A stretch of DNA of 30,441 nucleotides, taken from contig CALKWO010000359.1 in the NCBI GenBank assembly GCA_938003875.1, positions 1-30,441 on the forward strand. The letters run 5' to 3'. A program made the position numbers and the translations under genes. Position 1 is the first letter of the stretch. Each line of letters opens with the position of its first letter. The notes beneath the pieces were generated by a model that was given only the letters and a program-made list of their open reading frames with translations, had not been told where the DNA came from and made no database searches. Origin of the DNA: an uncultured bacterium. GTDB taxonomy: Bacteria; Planctomycetota; Uabimicrobiia; Uabimicrobiales; JABWCH01. Below, in pieces: positions 1 through 8,722 of this stretch.

Positions 1-589
1 GCTTTTGTGCTGTCTTTTGGATTTCAGGACGCAAACCGCATGCTTCCTTTATTGCCGCTTCCAGGGCTGTGCGGATGAGAGAGATCAATAAAGCTACTGC
101 CCTTTTTCCAATATGGATTTGATTTTGTCTGAGGCCATCGTTGATAAAAGCCAAAGCATAGCTTCTGATAAGGGATTCTATAGTTGCACTATTATAAACA
201 ACGATCTCTCTACCACAATGAGGGCTATTTTTAGCAACCACTTTTACATAGTTTCCCCTCACGATCAAATCCTTGTCATAAAAGGGTTCTAGCGTTTTTG
301 GAGTATGGTTAGTCCCCACGGGGGTTTCCTTATCACAAAAGGGTTCTAGCGTTTTTGGAGTATGGTTAGTCCCCACGGGGGTTTCCTTCTTCATAAAGCA
401 TCTTAAGGATGCTGGAACGCCTTTAATTTCAATTTTTTTCAAAGCTTTATGATCCATATTTAAAAGATCACTTGTCCCTCTTTCGCTTAGAACAGCAGTC
501 ATTTCAGGATCATCCAGCACATAGCCATCGCAAACAATCCCTGGAATCAATTCTATTTTACCGTAATAAATCGCTTTTCTTTCTTCCAT
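1..589 (-). CDS. P63C-like domain protein, C-terminus beyond window edge
   Basis: An open minus-strand frame starts at ATG 589, behind a GGAGAAAG-type ribosome site, and stays open to base 1, giving about 196 residues. The N-terminal part reads MEERKAIYYGKIELIPGIVC, followed by a GYVLDDPEMTAVLSERG segment. A later stretch reads YNSATIESLIRSYALAFIND, then an Ala/Leu-rich helix ending EAAIKEACGL. This order (command-like N-terminus, Leu-Glu-Pro-Phe region, helical end) resembles P63C-domain proteins, which are of unknown function and often phage- or transposon-associated. The assignment is by recollection of the family pattern and is moderate. The gene contains a 19-residue tandem duplication, and a broken second copy lies at 17123-17413. 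Confidence 0.6.
   Translation of the reverse strand, partial: MEERKAIYYGKIELIPGIVCDGYVLDDPEMTAVLSERGTSDLLNMDHKALKKIEIKGVPASLRCFMKKETPVGTNHTPKTLEPFCDKETPVGTNHTPKTLEPFYDKDLIVRGNYVKVVAKNSPHCGREIVVYNSATIESLIRSYALAFINDGLRQNQIHIGKRAVALLISLIRTALEAAIKEACGLRPEIQKTAQK
272..385. repeat. 57-bp tandem duplication, two copies, in frame
   Basis: Bases 272-328 and 329-385 are near-identical direct repeats with a period of exactly 57 bp (19 codons). They lie inside the minus-strand P63C-like gene, so the protein carries two copies of a segment that includes GTNHTPKTLEPF. The copies differ at only a few bases, so the duplication is recent. The second P63C copy near 17.2 kb has no such duplication. Confidence 0.9.
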
Positions 590-599
590 GGGCTTTCTC

Positions 600-1050
600 C
601 TTAAATCGTTTTTTTACAAAATTTTTCCAACACACACGAACAAAAATTTTTCTCCATTCCTATTTTTCTCCTTGATTTTGGTTTATCTTGACTATAGAAT
701 GACTTACGAATTTTTATTTTTTGGCATGTTTCCGAGAAACATGCTTTTTTTATGGACATAGTCCATTATAAAAGCCTTCTGGCGTTTTGTCCAGAGAAAA
801 AAATTTCCTGCTATCGGATAGGTCTAGTGGCAGATTTTCAAAATTAAGGCAAAAAATAAGCGAACCATGAACAATAAATCGCTAAATCGTTTTTTTATAA
901 AATTTTTCTAACATATACACGAGTAAAAATTTTTCTCAATTCCTATCAAGCCAATTTTCCGCCAGTTGCATTGCATACAAAATTTTTCTGCTTTCCACAG
1001 GTAAGAATGCCTTTATTTTTTGCGTATAGATTTCTGACAAGAAAGCACTC
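600..1050. repeat. Non-coding repeat block, left copy (segments A, B, A', C)
   Basis: No convincing gene lies between 590 and 1260. The block holds four segments that recur elsewhere: A (600-667), B (about 767-809), A' (about 882-943, a degenerate second A) and C (944-1050). A, B and C occur in the same order and orientation at 18901-19130, where C is again 107 bp long. A small inverted repeat (ATGGAC/GTCCAT, 752-766) and a terminator lie between A and B. The block sits directly upstream of a P63C-like gene here, and did so at the right copy before an insertion sequence entered it. From 1051 to 1260 I see only AT-rich sequence that may hold the promoter of the next operon. Confidence 0.75.
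724..751 (+). terminator. Intrinsic terminator, rightward
   Basis: A perfect 9-bp stem (GCATGTTTC / GAAACATGC) with a 3-nt loop is followed by seven T. No gene reads rightward into it, so it either insulates the region or ends an unrecognised short transcript. Confidence 0.75.
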
Positions 1051-1285
1051 TTTTGAAATACTTTTTTCTCTGTAAATATTTTGAGCCAGGAATATTATTT
1101 ATGCTGTATCTTCCTTCAAATAACATACAACAGCCAGAGAAACCAGATTGATTATATTGAATTCAGAAGAAGCATTCTATTCGTTCTATTTTATTTTTAT
1201 ATGGAAATCAATATTCAAGTATGATACTATAAATTTAAATCGTTAAGAAATATGTTTTTCTATGTATAACGATAGGAACAATTAT

Positions 1286-2371
1286 ATGAATGATACTTAT
1301 TGCTGTAACGAAATTCATCAAAAGATCAGTCAATATAAAAACAATCATGCTGAATTTCAACATTTAGTCTGTGAACCTGTCCAATTCTCGGATCATCTGC
1401 TATTTCAAATTTGTCAGTACAACTATAAGCAATCTTCAAAAGAAGAGCAGGAAGCAATAGAAATAGCTTTTTGGGAATTGATCTCCCGCTATCAACAATA
1501 TATTTATAATATATGCTATCGCCTTTGCAAAGTAAAGCAACATTCCTTTCATGATCCCAATGTAGATAATTTTTATGTCTATGTCGAAGAGTCCCTCATA
1601 ACAAAACTGCAAAATGATCATTTCTTCCTAAATTTTATCCCTTCAGACAATTTTAAAGAATCTTTTAGCAAAACTTTATGCCTCTATATCACCAGATTTT
1701 TTTGGAAAGGATTTCAACGAGATTTAGCATCAAAAGAGTGCGAAGATATAGAGGATATAAAAGAGCCTGAAAGCTTGCCTTATATCAATGAAAAAGATCC
1801 CAATATAGAATTAGAAGCTTTCTTGTCAATTCATATTCCCTCTAAACCAAATAAAAAAGACCTGTTTAGTTTTTTTTTAGAATTTCCTACTCGACCTGTT
1901 CGAAAAGCTACAACAGATGAAAAGGTGCATAATACTATCTCAGATGGGCAAGAAAAGAATCGCAGTTTAGAAGCCACAAAGCAAATTTTAGAAGATGCCT
2001 GCCAGGAGAATCAAGAGAGATCATTACAAACTTCTAAAAAACAGGAAGAAAAGTTAAGTAGATTTTTTTGGGGGAAAAGAGTACCTCATTTTAAAAAATT
2101 TAAAAAGATTCAGCATGATGTCACGACAGGCTCTAAGAGACCAGAAAATTTGGAGAAAGCCCAAAATCATTATAATATCCTGGCAGATCAACATCGGGAA
2201 CTTTTAGAAAATATAAGCAAAGAAGAACAAAACTTTCAGCAACTCTCCTACCCTACTCTGGCTAAAATCCTGAATACCAGCGAAGACTATTGCTACAAAC
2301 TTCGCTGTAATTTAAAAGAAGATTGGCAAAAAATTTTCAAGGAGTGGTATTATGCACGACTTTCGGATTAA
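1286..2371 (+). CDS. Sigma-factor-like protein (CRISPR accessory)
   Basis: About 361 residues. The ATG at 1286 is preferred over 1262 because TAGGAA lies 7 nt before it. The N-terminal third has a pattern like sigma-70 region 2: AFWELISRYQQYIYNICYRL, a DPNVDNFYVYVEE stretch at the usual core-binding helix, then FKESFSKTLCLYITRFFWKG. A long polar, charged linker follows. The last 45 residues (LSYPTLAKILNTSEDYCYKL and onward) look like a region-4 helix-turn-helix. It would be an alternative (ECF-like) sigma factor or a degenerate relative. It is the first gene of a four-gene unit ending in a Lon-type protease, just upstream of cmr genes. Sigma factors also occur in the protease-linked type III systems CalpS and Craspase. 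The reading rests on pattern, not on strict motif identity. Confidence 0.55.
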   Translation: MNDTYCCNEIHQKISQYKNNHAEFQHLVCEPVQFSDHLLFQICQYNYKQSSKEEQEAIEIAFWELISRYQQYIYNICYRLCKVKQHSFHDPNVDNFYVYVEESLITKLQNDHFFLNFIPSDNFKESFSKTLCLYITRFFWKGFQRDLASKECEDIEDIKEPESLPYINEKDPNIELEAFLSIHIPSKPNKKDLFSFFLEFPTRPVRKATTDEKVHNTISDGQEKNRSLEATKQILEDACQENQERSLQTSKKQEEKLSRFFWGKRVPHFKKFKKIQHDVTTGSKRPENLEKAQNHYNILADQHRELLENISKEEQNFQQLSYPTLAKILNTSEDYCYKLRCNLKEDWQKIFKEWYYARLSD

Positions 2372-2945
2372 GCTAGCGTGTGAAAATAAAACTTCCAACA
2401 TATCAGGTTGGGATTGGTATCGTCTCCAATCTCATATTTTAAAGCACATGGTTTGCAATAAGAATGAAATATGGGAAGATATTTTTCCTTTGGAAGATTT
2501 AAAAAAAATTAGAGAAGATCTTCAGCAGAAAGGTTGCAAAGGCCTAAAAAAGACTAACAATATAATAGAATTAAATCTATGCGCTAACTGCAACTGTTGT
2601 AAAGAAAGCCCGCCTCATATAGAATTTCGGGAAAAGGTTTATCAGTATATTCAGGGAACTTTAAGCAAAGAAAAGACAGGTACTTATGCAAGGCACAGCC
2701 ATCAAAAAAAAGAAAAGACACTTTCTATTATCGCTGATGAAGGTGCTACTATCATTTTCAAAAAAAAATACCATATAGATGGATATTGCTTTTGCTCCAT
2801 TTATATAGGAAGTGATTATGCATTTAAAGATTTGTATCTATCTTCTCTACCTCAAAACAGGCATTTCATTTTAAAAGATATCGCATTAAACACGTTCCGA
2901 TCTCAAAACCAATCTATTCATTACCAGGACAATTTTAGGAAATAA
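2352..2945 (+). CDS. Unknown protein with a Cys cluster
   Basis: 197 residues. The start overlaps the end of the sigma-like gene by 20 bp and is preceded by AAGGAG, so the two are probably translationally coupled. I do not recognise the family. A cysteine cluster, LCANCNCCK (Cys77, Cys80, Cys82, Cys83), could bind a metal. The N-terminal half is charged and helical, and the C-terminal half looks mixed, with aromatic strands (DGYCFCSIYIGSDYAF). No signal peptide or membrane segment is seen. Its place between a sigma-like gene and a protease gene makes an anti-sigma or protease-substrate role thinkable, but nothing in the sequence proves it. Confidence 0.6.
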   Translation: MHDFRIKLACENKTSNISGWDWYRLQSHILKHMVCNKNEIWEDIFPLEDLKKIREDLQQKGCKGLKKTNNIIELNLCANCNCCKESPPHIEFREKVYQYIQGTLSKEKTGTYARHSHQKKEKTLSIIADEGATIIFKKKYHIDGYCFCSIYIGSDYAFKDLYLSSLPQNRHFILKDIALNTFRSQNQSIHYQDNFRK

Positions 2946-2948
2946 GCC

Positions 2949-4091
2949 ATGTTTCTTACAGAACAGCTACAAAAACAATTACAACACTATTGCAACGCTA
3001 TACAGGAAATCTACACAAGCCCTGTTGCAATAGATAAATCTTTACTTTGCTATTATTCCTTGCGCATGATGGAAATGAAAATGCGTCTGGAACGATTAGG
3101 AGTGCAACACAATCAAATCGCTTATGAAGGAATAAGGCAGATTTTGAAAGAAAAGTATTCTTCTGTATTACTAGAACCCTATAAAAAAAGTTTAGGATGG
3201 GAACTTCCAGAGAAAGTCATGGAATGCGCCAGGTACATTGAATCCAATCTATCTTTTTTTGTTAAAGACAAAATCAGCCCAGAAGAAAGAGAAGAACTGG
3301 AAAGTTATGGAATATCTGATGAGGAAAATATAGAAGATGCCAGGGACGAGTTAGAACAACAATGCTTCCAGCTCATTATAGAAAGAGAAACTTTAGACTT
3401 AATCCAGAAAGAGATGGAAAACTGGTTTCCTACAGAGGATTTTAAGTATATTCAAGACATGCTCTGGCATGTAGACCAGGCTTTTCAGAATCTTTATTTT
3501 CCTCCCAATCTGCAGAACGACCTTCAAGAATACATCGAAGTCAATAAGGTAGACACAAAAAAAATGCCCTGGTTTTGTCGCCCTACCATTGCAGAAATTC
3601 CCCCCTTATTGGAATGCGATCTCGAAGAAATAGAGGCAGAGGCAATTCTGGATATGGTCAACAAGCATCCTGTCCCTGTTCCTGTAAATATAGCTTCAAG
3701 AAGGAAACGCCAATCTCCTCATACAAAAGGGAAAAAGATTATTTACTTAAAGCCTTCCGCTCTAAGCATTGCAGCAGGTACTGAAAAACATTTGATAGAT
3801 ACCCTTTCGGAAGAAGAAATAGTTTACAGATGCCCAGAGAATGAATATGTCAGTGTACGCATCTTTCATCATAATAGCCAGTTGATTGCCAGAATTAGGG
3901 CAAAAAATGCTGGAAATCTTGAAATTAACTGGATAGAAGAAGGAAAACAAAAAACTTCTTGGAAAAAACAAAAAGGAGGCGATTTTCTCTTGGAAGTATG
4001 TCAATCATTACAAAAAAAATATCTTCTTGAAATTCAATTAGATGGGCACTTACGCTTTGAAGAAACATTTCAATTTCAGGAGCAAACTTAA
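2949..4091 (+). CDS. Unknown two-part protein upstream of Lon-TPR
   Basis: 380 residues, starting 3 nt after the previous stop; its own stop overlaps the next ATG by one base (TAATG). No family recognised. Residues 1 to about 220 are predicted helical and acidic, with a very acidic stretch near 110-140 (EEREELESYGISDEENIEDA). After a Pro/Val-rich, Arg/Lys-rich linker (HPVPVPVNIASRRKRQ), residues about 265-380 look like a beta-sandwich. The two-domain shape with an exposed basic linker suits a protein cut by a partner protease, as CalpT and Csx30 are in other type III systems. This is an analogy of position and shape only; no similarity to either is claimed. Confidence 0.6.
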   Translation: MFLTEQLQKQLQHYCNAIQEIYTSPVAIDKSLLCYYSLRMMEMKMRLERLGVQHNQIAYEGIRQILKEKYSSVLLEPYKKSLGWELPEKVMECARYIESNLSFFVKDKISPEEREELESYGISDEENIEDARDELEQQCFQLIIERETLDLIQKEMENWFPTEDFKYIQDMLWHVDQAFQNLYFPPNLQNDLQEYIEVNKVDTKKMPWFCRPTIAEIPPLLECDLEEIEAEAILDMVNKHPVPVPVNIASRRKRQSPHTKGKKIIYLKPSALSIAAGTEKHLIDTLSEEEIVYRCPENEYVSVRIFHHNSQLIARIRAKNAGNLEINWIEEGKQKTSWKKQKGGDFLLEVCQSLQKKYLLEIQLDGHLRFEETFQFQEQT

Positions 4092-5980
4092 TGAAAGAGA
4101 TAGAAAATAATTTAAAAGCAGGCAATTTAAATTTTTGTATACAAAAATTATCCACTCTTGATGGAGATAACTTTTTTGATGCTAGCCTAGAGATAATCAA
4201 ATATTTAGAAAAAGCAAAAAGCGATCTGTGGATAAACCCTAAGCACTCTGATTTTCTTAAAGAATCCCAAATAACCAAAACAGAATACACCATCTCTCAT
4301 CAGCTCATCATTCCTTGTTTTTTGGAAAATATAAAGCAAGGGATGCTCCTCTTCCCCGATTGTCGCTATATTCACGAAAATTGTGGAGAAAAGGAAAGAT
4401 TGTTTAAAGATTCGTTTTATGATGCTTATGAAATCCTTTTGCCTGTTTTGTGGAAATGCGCATCTCTTGTGTATGTAACTCCTGCTAATTTTTCTATTGA
4501 TCTATTGTTACCAGGCGCATTTATGTCGCCTCTATCAAATCAAAATTTTGCACATACAGAAGGGCATTCCGCAGGTCTAGGTTTTTTATTAAGCATGTTG
4601 ATGTCCATTAGCGAGAGCGAAAGCCTCACTTTAGATCATTCTATTGCTATAACAGGATGGGTTTCTGAAAATGGAAGAATTCGAAAGGTAGAGCATCTTC
4701 GCGAGAAGATGGAATCCATTGAGAGAGAGAGAGGAGATGTGTCTAAAATTCTTGTTCCTGAAGAAAACCCTGAAAGCGATTACCAGGGAATAAACATATC
4801 TCCAGAGAAAATTTTCAAGATACACAAAGTAGAAGAAGCTCTGGAAATCTGCTTTGGAAAAGAATGGTATAAGAAGGTATGGCCCCTTCGTTCCCAAATA
4901 AAGACAAATAGCATAAAAGTCTTTTTTGATCAAGCAAGAGATTTACAAAAAAAACGTGATGAAGAACATGCAAGAATGATGTATGAACATCTATTAAAAC
5001 ATCTGGAAAAAAATTTTGATGTAAGTTCACGTAATTGGTACGCAAGAACTTTACATCGTTTGGGAAATAGCTACCACGCTCAACCCAATAAAAATTTAGA
5101 ATATTTAAACCAGGCATGGATACTTTTACAAAAGCTTGAAAAAGAAAAAATGATAGATGACCAAAATGAAAAATTGCATCTTTTAACGAGCTTTTATAAC
5201 CCTCTGATAAATATGTTCCATTTTCAAGATGCTCTGAAAAAAAATCAGAAGGCAATGGCGATAACATTAAATAAAATAGATAAAATGCCTCTTATTGCCA
5301 ACCACGGAAAAATTCTAGTCCATCAGCAAAAATATGAAAAAGCTGAAAAATTAATAAAAGAAGCTTTGACAATTGCCAAAGAAGCTGGGGACAAAGAGGG
5401 GCAAGCACGCTATAAAAATTATCTTTTGCAACTATACACTCTCTGGGAAAAATGGGAAAAGGGTATCATTATATACTATGAGTTAAAAGATCAGGCAGAC
5501 GAATATTCTCAGCTTACACAGATAGAGTTTCTATCCTTTTTAAAGCTTTTGGATACTGCCAGCTTCTCATTAGAATTAGGCAAAGAACAAAAAGTTATAA
5601 TCCATCGTACTAAAAAAAACTCCCATAAAAAATTATATTGTCATGGATTGTCTTCTTTACCCCATAATATAAAAATAGCAATCAAAGATTTCCAAAAATC
5701 AGAATCTGCATTCCTTTCTTCCTCTAAGGATTATTTGGGAGTGCTTCTTAGTATTTTGCCTTTTGTTTGGCAACAGTATGCCATGAGTGTGCAGGAAAAT
5801 CGCAATTTTTTTTCTTCAGAAGTGATGCAAAAAATTTTTGAAAAAATGAATCACTATCCTTCTTTAAACGATTTGCAAAAGCCTTTAGAAACCCATATAA
5901 AACAAGGAAATCATATAGGAGACGATATGGACAAATTGAAACACTGGTGCTATGGATTTAGAAAACTCCTTTGCTGGTAA
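4091..5980 (+). CDS. Lon-type Ser/Lys protease fused to TPR repeats
   Basis: 629 residues. Residues about 110-260 match the Lon proteolytic domain: EGHSAGLGF carries the nucleophile (Ser160, as in the GPSAG motif of Lon), AITGWVSENGRIRKV matches the AMTGEI...G.V..V region, and LREK gives the general-base Lys206 (GGLKEK in Lon). KILVPEEN and a KIHKVEEAL end follow as in Lon. There is no AAA+ ATPase domain, so it is not a housekeeping Lon. Residues about 280-500 contain TPR-like helical pairs (for example KYEKAEKLIKEALTIAKEAG). The protease is therefore probably intact and uses the TPR part for docking. It ends 81 bp before cmr1 on the same strand, with only a weak hairpin near 6021-6044 between them. 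Related layouts are CalpL (Lon with SAVED) and TPR-CHAT of Craspase, but no nucleotide-sensing domain is seen here. Confidence 0.85.
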   Translation: MKEIENNLKAGNLNFCIQKLSTLDGDNFFDASLEIIKYLEKAKSDLWINPKHSDFLKESQITKTEYTISHQLIIPCFLENIKQGMLLFPDCRYIHENCGEKERLFKDSFYDAYEILLPVLWKCASLVYVTPANFSIDLLLPGAFMSPLSNQNFAHTEGHSAGLGFLLSMLMSISESESLTLDHSIAITGWVSENGRIRKVEHLREKMESIERERGDVSKILVPEENPESDYQGINISPEKIFKIHKVEEALEICFGKEWYKKVWPLRSQIKTNSIKVFFDQARDLQKKRDEEHARMMYEHLLKHLEKNFDVSSRNWYARTLHRLGNSYHAQPNKNLEYLNQAWILLQKLEKEKMIDDQNEKLHLLTSFYNPLINMFHFQDALKKNQKAMAITLNKIDKMPLIANHGKILVHQQKYEKAEKLIKEALTIAKEAGDKEGQARYKNYLLQLYTLWEKWEKGIIIYYELKDQADEYSQLTQIEFLSFLKLLDTASFSLELGKEQKVIIHRTKKNSHKKLYCHGLSSLPHNIKIAIKDFQKSESAFLSSSKDYLGVLLSILPFVWQQYAMSVQENRNFFSSEVMQKIFEKMNHYPSLNDLQKPLETHIKQGNHIGDDMDKLKHWCYGFRKLLCW

Positions 5981-6061
5981 AATTTGCCAGGTCAGATTTT
6001 GTAAAAAAGAAGCGTAAGTAATAGGACAGAGTCTGTTTTTTTTACAATGAAAGAGGTGTTT

Positions 6062-7210
6062 ATGATAACCATTCCCAACAAAATAGAAGTAACAATAACC
6101 ACCCAAACCCCTATCTGGACAGGCAACTATGATAGAAAAATGGATGGGGTGAAAGAAACGGGCGTTATGGGTTCTCTTCGATGGTGGTACGAAGCCATAC
6201 TCCGTGGCTTCGGATGCTATGTCTGTGATCCGACGGAAAAAAAAGATAAAGATAAAAGGTGTAACTGTCCTGCCTGCCAGGTTTTTGGATGCACAGGATG
6301 GGCTAGACAATTTCGAATGCGATGGTACGAAGATGAAGGAGAAAAATTTAAATTACAAAATGATAATGATAGAGATTATCGGCATGACAAGTATTTTAAA
6401 AATCAAAATCCAAAAAAAGATAAAGGATATTATATATTGTCAAGAGAAACAAAGAAAGAAGGAGGAAAGTGTAAGGCAGTCTTTTATCCCCAAAATAAAA
6501 AAATAGAGAATATTCTTAAGTATCTGATTCTGTTTTTACAAAAATGGGGTGGATTTGGAGCCAGACCGCAGTTTGGATACGGGATTTTTGGTATAGAGGA
6601 AAAGGATAGTTGCAAGCCTATCGTTATAAATGATATAAATGATATCGTTCCAAAGCCTGCAAATTCTTCTTCTGAAAATATATATCCTGATCTTAGAGAT
6701 TTTTTCTTTTGTGAATTTCAACTAGACAGCAAAAAAATATTGGCTGATAAAGAAACTTTGAGTAGATCCACTACTAAGCTTCCTTGCAACTGCTCAGAGG
6801 ATTTTAATTACTTTACCATAGAAACTAAGTATCGAATACGAGAAGCATTACGTTCTACTAAAGGAATTTCTGATGCTATTCGCCATTTTATTTGTGGAGA
6901 AGTTCATGGTAACGATAAAACATCCTCAAAAATCTTTATTTCGCGAGTCTATGATGATAAGATGCTCATCCGTGGATATATCCCTAAAGAAGCTAGCTTT
7001 AACAACTATAGCAGAGATGCAATCCTGCAGTGCATATATGTTACTTTAGGCTCTTCAGGTTCTTCCAGCCTGCCTGGTACGAAAACTAAATGGATCGAAT
7101 TTGATCCTGACAAGATTAATACAAGAAATATGGATACAAAGCCGATATATAAACCTGGAGCAACCTTGAAAGAGAAATATATCGAATGGCTGCAATACCT
7201 CATCCAATAA
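6062..7210 (+). CDS. cmr1: Cmr1, type III-B RAMP protein (Cas7 family)
   Basis: 382 residues from ATG 6062, chosen over ATG 6047 because GAAAGAGG lies 5 nt upstream of 6062 and falls inside the longer reading. Classic Cmr1 signatures: TQTPIWTGNYDRK near the start, then the GSLRWWYEAILRGFG helix, then a cysteine segment (NCPACQVFGCTGWARQFRMR), and FGARPQFGYGIFGI as the Gly-rich RAMP loop. Cmr1 sits at the end of the Cmr complex where the 3' part of the crRNA is held. It is the first recognisable cas gene of a seven-gene operon with intergenic gaps of 8-19 bp and one overlap. Confidence 0.9.
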   Translation: MITIPNKIEVTITTQTPIWTGNYDRKMDGVKETGVMGSLRWWYEAILRGFGCYVCDPTEKKDKDKRCNCPACQVFGCTGWARQFRMRWYEDEGEKFKLQNDNDRDYRHDKYFKNQNPKKDKGYYILSRETKKEGGKCKAVFYPQNKKIENILKYLILFLQKWGGFGARPQFGYGIFGIEEKDSCKPIVINDINDIVPKPANSSSENIYPDLRDFFFCEFQLDSKKILADKETLSRSTTKLPCNCSEDFNYFTIETKYRIREALRSTKGISDAIRHFICGEVHGNDKTSSKIFISRVYDDKMLIRGYIPKEASFNNYSRDAILQCIYVTLGSSGSSSLPGTKTKWIEFDPDKINTRNMDTKPIYKPGATLKEKYIEWLQYLIQ

Positions 7211-7222
7211 AGGAACTATTTT

Positions 7223-8722
7223 ATGATTAGCGAATTTTTTGATGAAAAATATTTTCTATATCAAGTCAAGCACAAGGGTAATGGAGATGTAGACTCTATA
7301 GAATTAGGCTCGCCTTTGTTAAAGTCAAAAGATATTGATCCTCAGCAGATTTTTAGCTATTACTATTTCCGTTGTGAAGCGGATTTAATGGAAAGCTCAA
7401 CAAAAGACAAAGATGTACGAAAAAGGAAAAAAGATCAATATGGAAAAGCAACAAATGATCCTGATCCAAAAGATCATTCCTCCAGCCATAAAGATAAAAT
7501 TCAAAAACAATATAATCCTTCTTTTCAACAAAAGGATTACTGGCAAAAAGTTCCCATAGTGGAAGAGAAAGCATTCGAAAATTTCCCCAAATTTTCCTGG
7601 CTTCTTTCTCTGAAAATTGAGCTAGAAGAGCCTTTTCTCAGTCATGGAGACGATCCTTTCTATCCAGTAGAAAATTCTGTATGCAAAGATGCTGGCTCTG
7701 GCCTTCCTATGATTAAATCTACAACATGGAAGGGAAATTTTTTAGATGCTGCTTATCACTTATATTGCTCTCAACTTCCTGAACTTGCTTTAATAGACTG
7801 GACAAGCAAAGAAGAAATTCTAAAAAATACAAAGATTTCTAGAATTGAGGAAATTATAAAAGAGCATGGCAGCCTGAAAGAGTGTCCATTATATGCGATA
7901 GAAGAGATGTATCAAATTATGTTAAAGGAAAAAGGAAAAGAATGGTTTGATCTAAGAAAAGAGGCAAAAAAAGATTCTACAATTCTGGAAAAATACCAGC
8001 AACATCCGCTTACGATTCTCCATGAACTTCGTGGATATGCAGTAGGCTGGCTTACGAAACTCTGTGGTACAGAAGATGAAATATACGATCAAGATTCTAA
8101 TGATTCGAAGTCAAAGCATTTTCACTTGCCAATATCTTCCAGCACAGATATGGATTTAGATCAAAAACAATGTCCACAGCAAGGCCGTTTGTTTTTTTTT
8201 CCTTCCTATTTCGATACGATTGGCTTTGATGTGATAGCTCCTGTGGAACGAAAGGGAAGAACAGTTAAGCAACCTATTCTTATGGAAGTAATTCCTAAAG
8301 GCTGCACAAGCACACTCACTATTTTTTACCTTGCTGATGAACATATAAAAGAGAAGGAAGCAGCCAGGGATTTAAGATTCTGTCTGGATATCATCGAAAC
8401 TATGCTGCAAGAAACTGGCTTTTCCGCCAAAAAAAGCACAGGGTATGGTCAGGCAAAGATACTTCCTGAAAGCAAATGCTACTTTTCTTCTAAGAAATGG
8501 GAAGTTATAGAGGAGAAAAAAACGCAAGAAACTCCAAAACAAAAACCAAAAGAAGAAAAAAACAAAAAAACTAAGTCTCCCTTAGAAGAAGATTGGAAGC
8601 AACAATTGATTGCAAAAAAATCTTGCCCAAAAATATCTAGAGAATTTTCCTGCGAAAATTTTAAAAAAAATATAAAAGAAATAGAGGAGGGAAACTATGA
8701 CGCTCTTGGAAAGAAAGAATAA
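7223..8722 (+). CDS. RAMP-superfamily Cas protein (Cmr6/Cas7-like)
   Basis: 499 residues behind AAAGGAA. The RAMP pattern is visible: SWLLSLKIELEEPFLSHGDD, then a segment like the PFxxxxNPVxKD...GxPxIPxSSxKG region (SGLPMIKSTTWKGNFLDAAY), and late in the protein a glycine loop (FSAKKSTGYGQAKI). The last 70 residues are a Lys/Glu-rich tail not typical of Cmr6. It is probably a backbone or crRNA-binding subunit of this Cmr variant. The exact slot (Cmr6-like or other Cas7) cannot be settled by eye. The stop lies 26 bp inside the next gene, so translation is likely coupled. Confidence 0.7.
   Translation: MISEFFDEKYFLYQVKHKGNGDVDSIELGSPLLKSKDIDPQQIFSYYYFRCEADLMESSTKDKDVRKRKKDQYGKATNDPDPKDHSSSHKDKIQKQYNPSFQQKDYWQKVPIVEEKAFENFPKFSWLLSLKIELEEPFLSHGDDPFYPVENSVCKDAGSGLPMIKSTTWKGNFLDAAYHLYCSQLPELALIDWTSKEEILKNTKISRIEEIIKEHGSLKECPLYAIEEMYQIMLKEKGKEWFDLRKEAKKDSTILEKYQQHPLTILHELRGYAVGWLTKLCGTEDEIYDQDSNDSKSKHFHLPISSSTDMDLDQKQCPQQGRLFFFPSYFDTIGFDVIAPVERKGRTVKQPILMEVIPKGCTSTLTIFYLADEHIKEKEAARDLRFCLDIIETMLQETGFSAKKSTGYGQAKILPESKCYFSSKKWEVIEEKKTQETPKQKPKEEKNKKTKSPLEEDWKQQLIAKKSCPKISREFSCENFKKNIKEIEEGNYDALGKKE

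Noticed and set aside
472..675. Rightward reading frame of 67 codons
   Set aside because: It is antisense to the P63C-like gene and its repeat-block upstream region; composition is low-complexity and no ribosome site is convincing.
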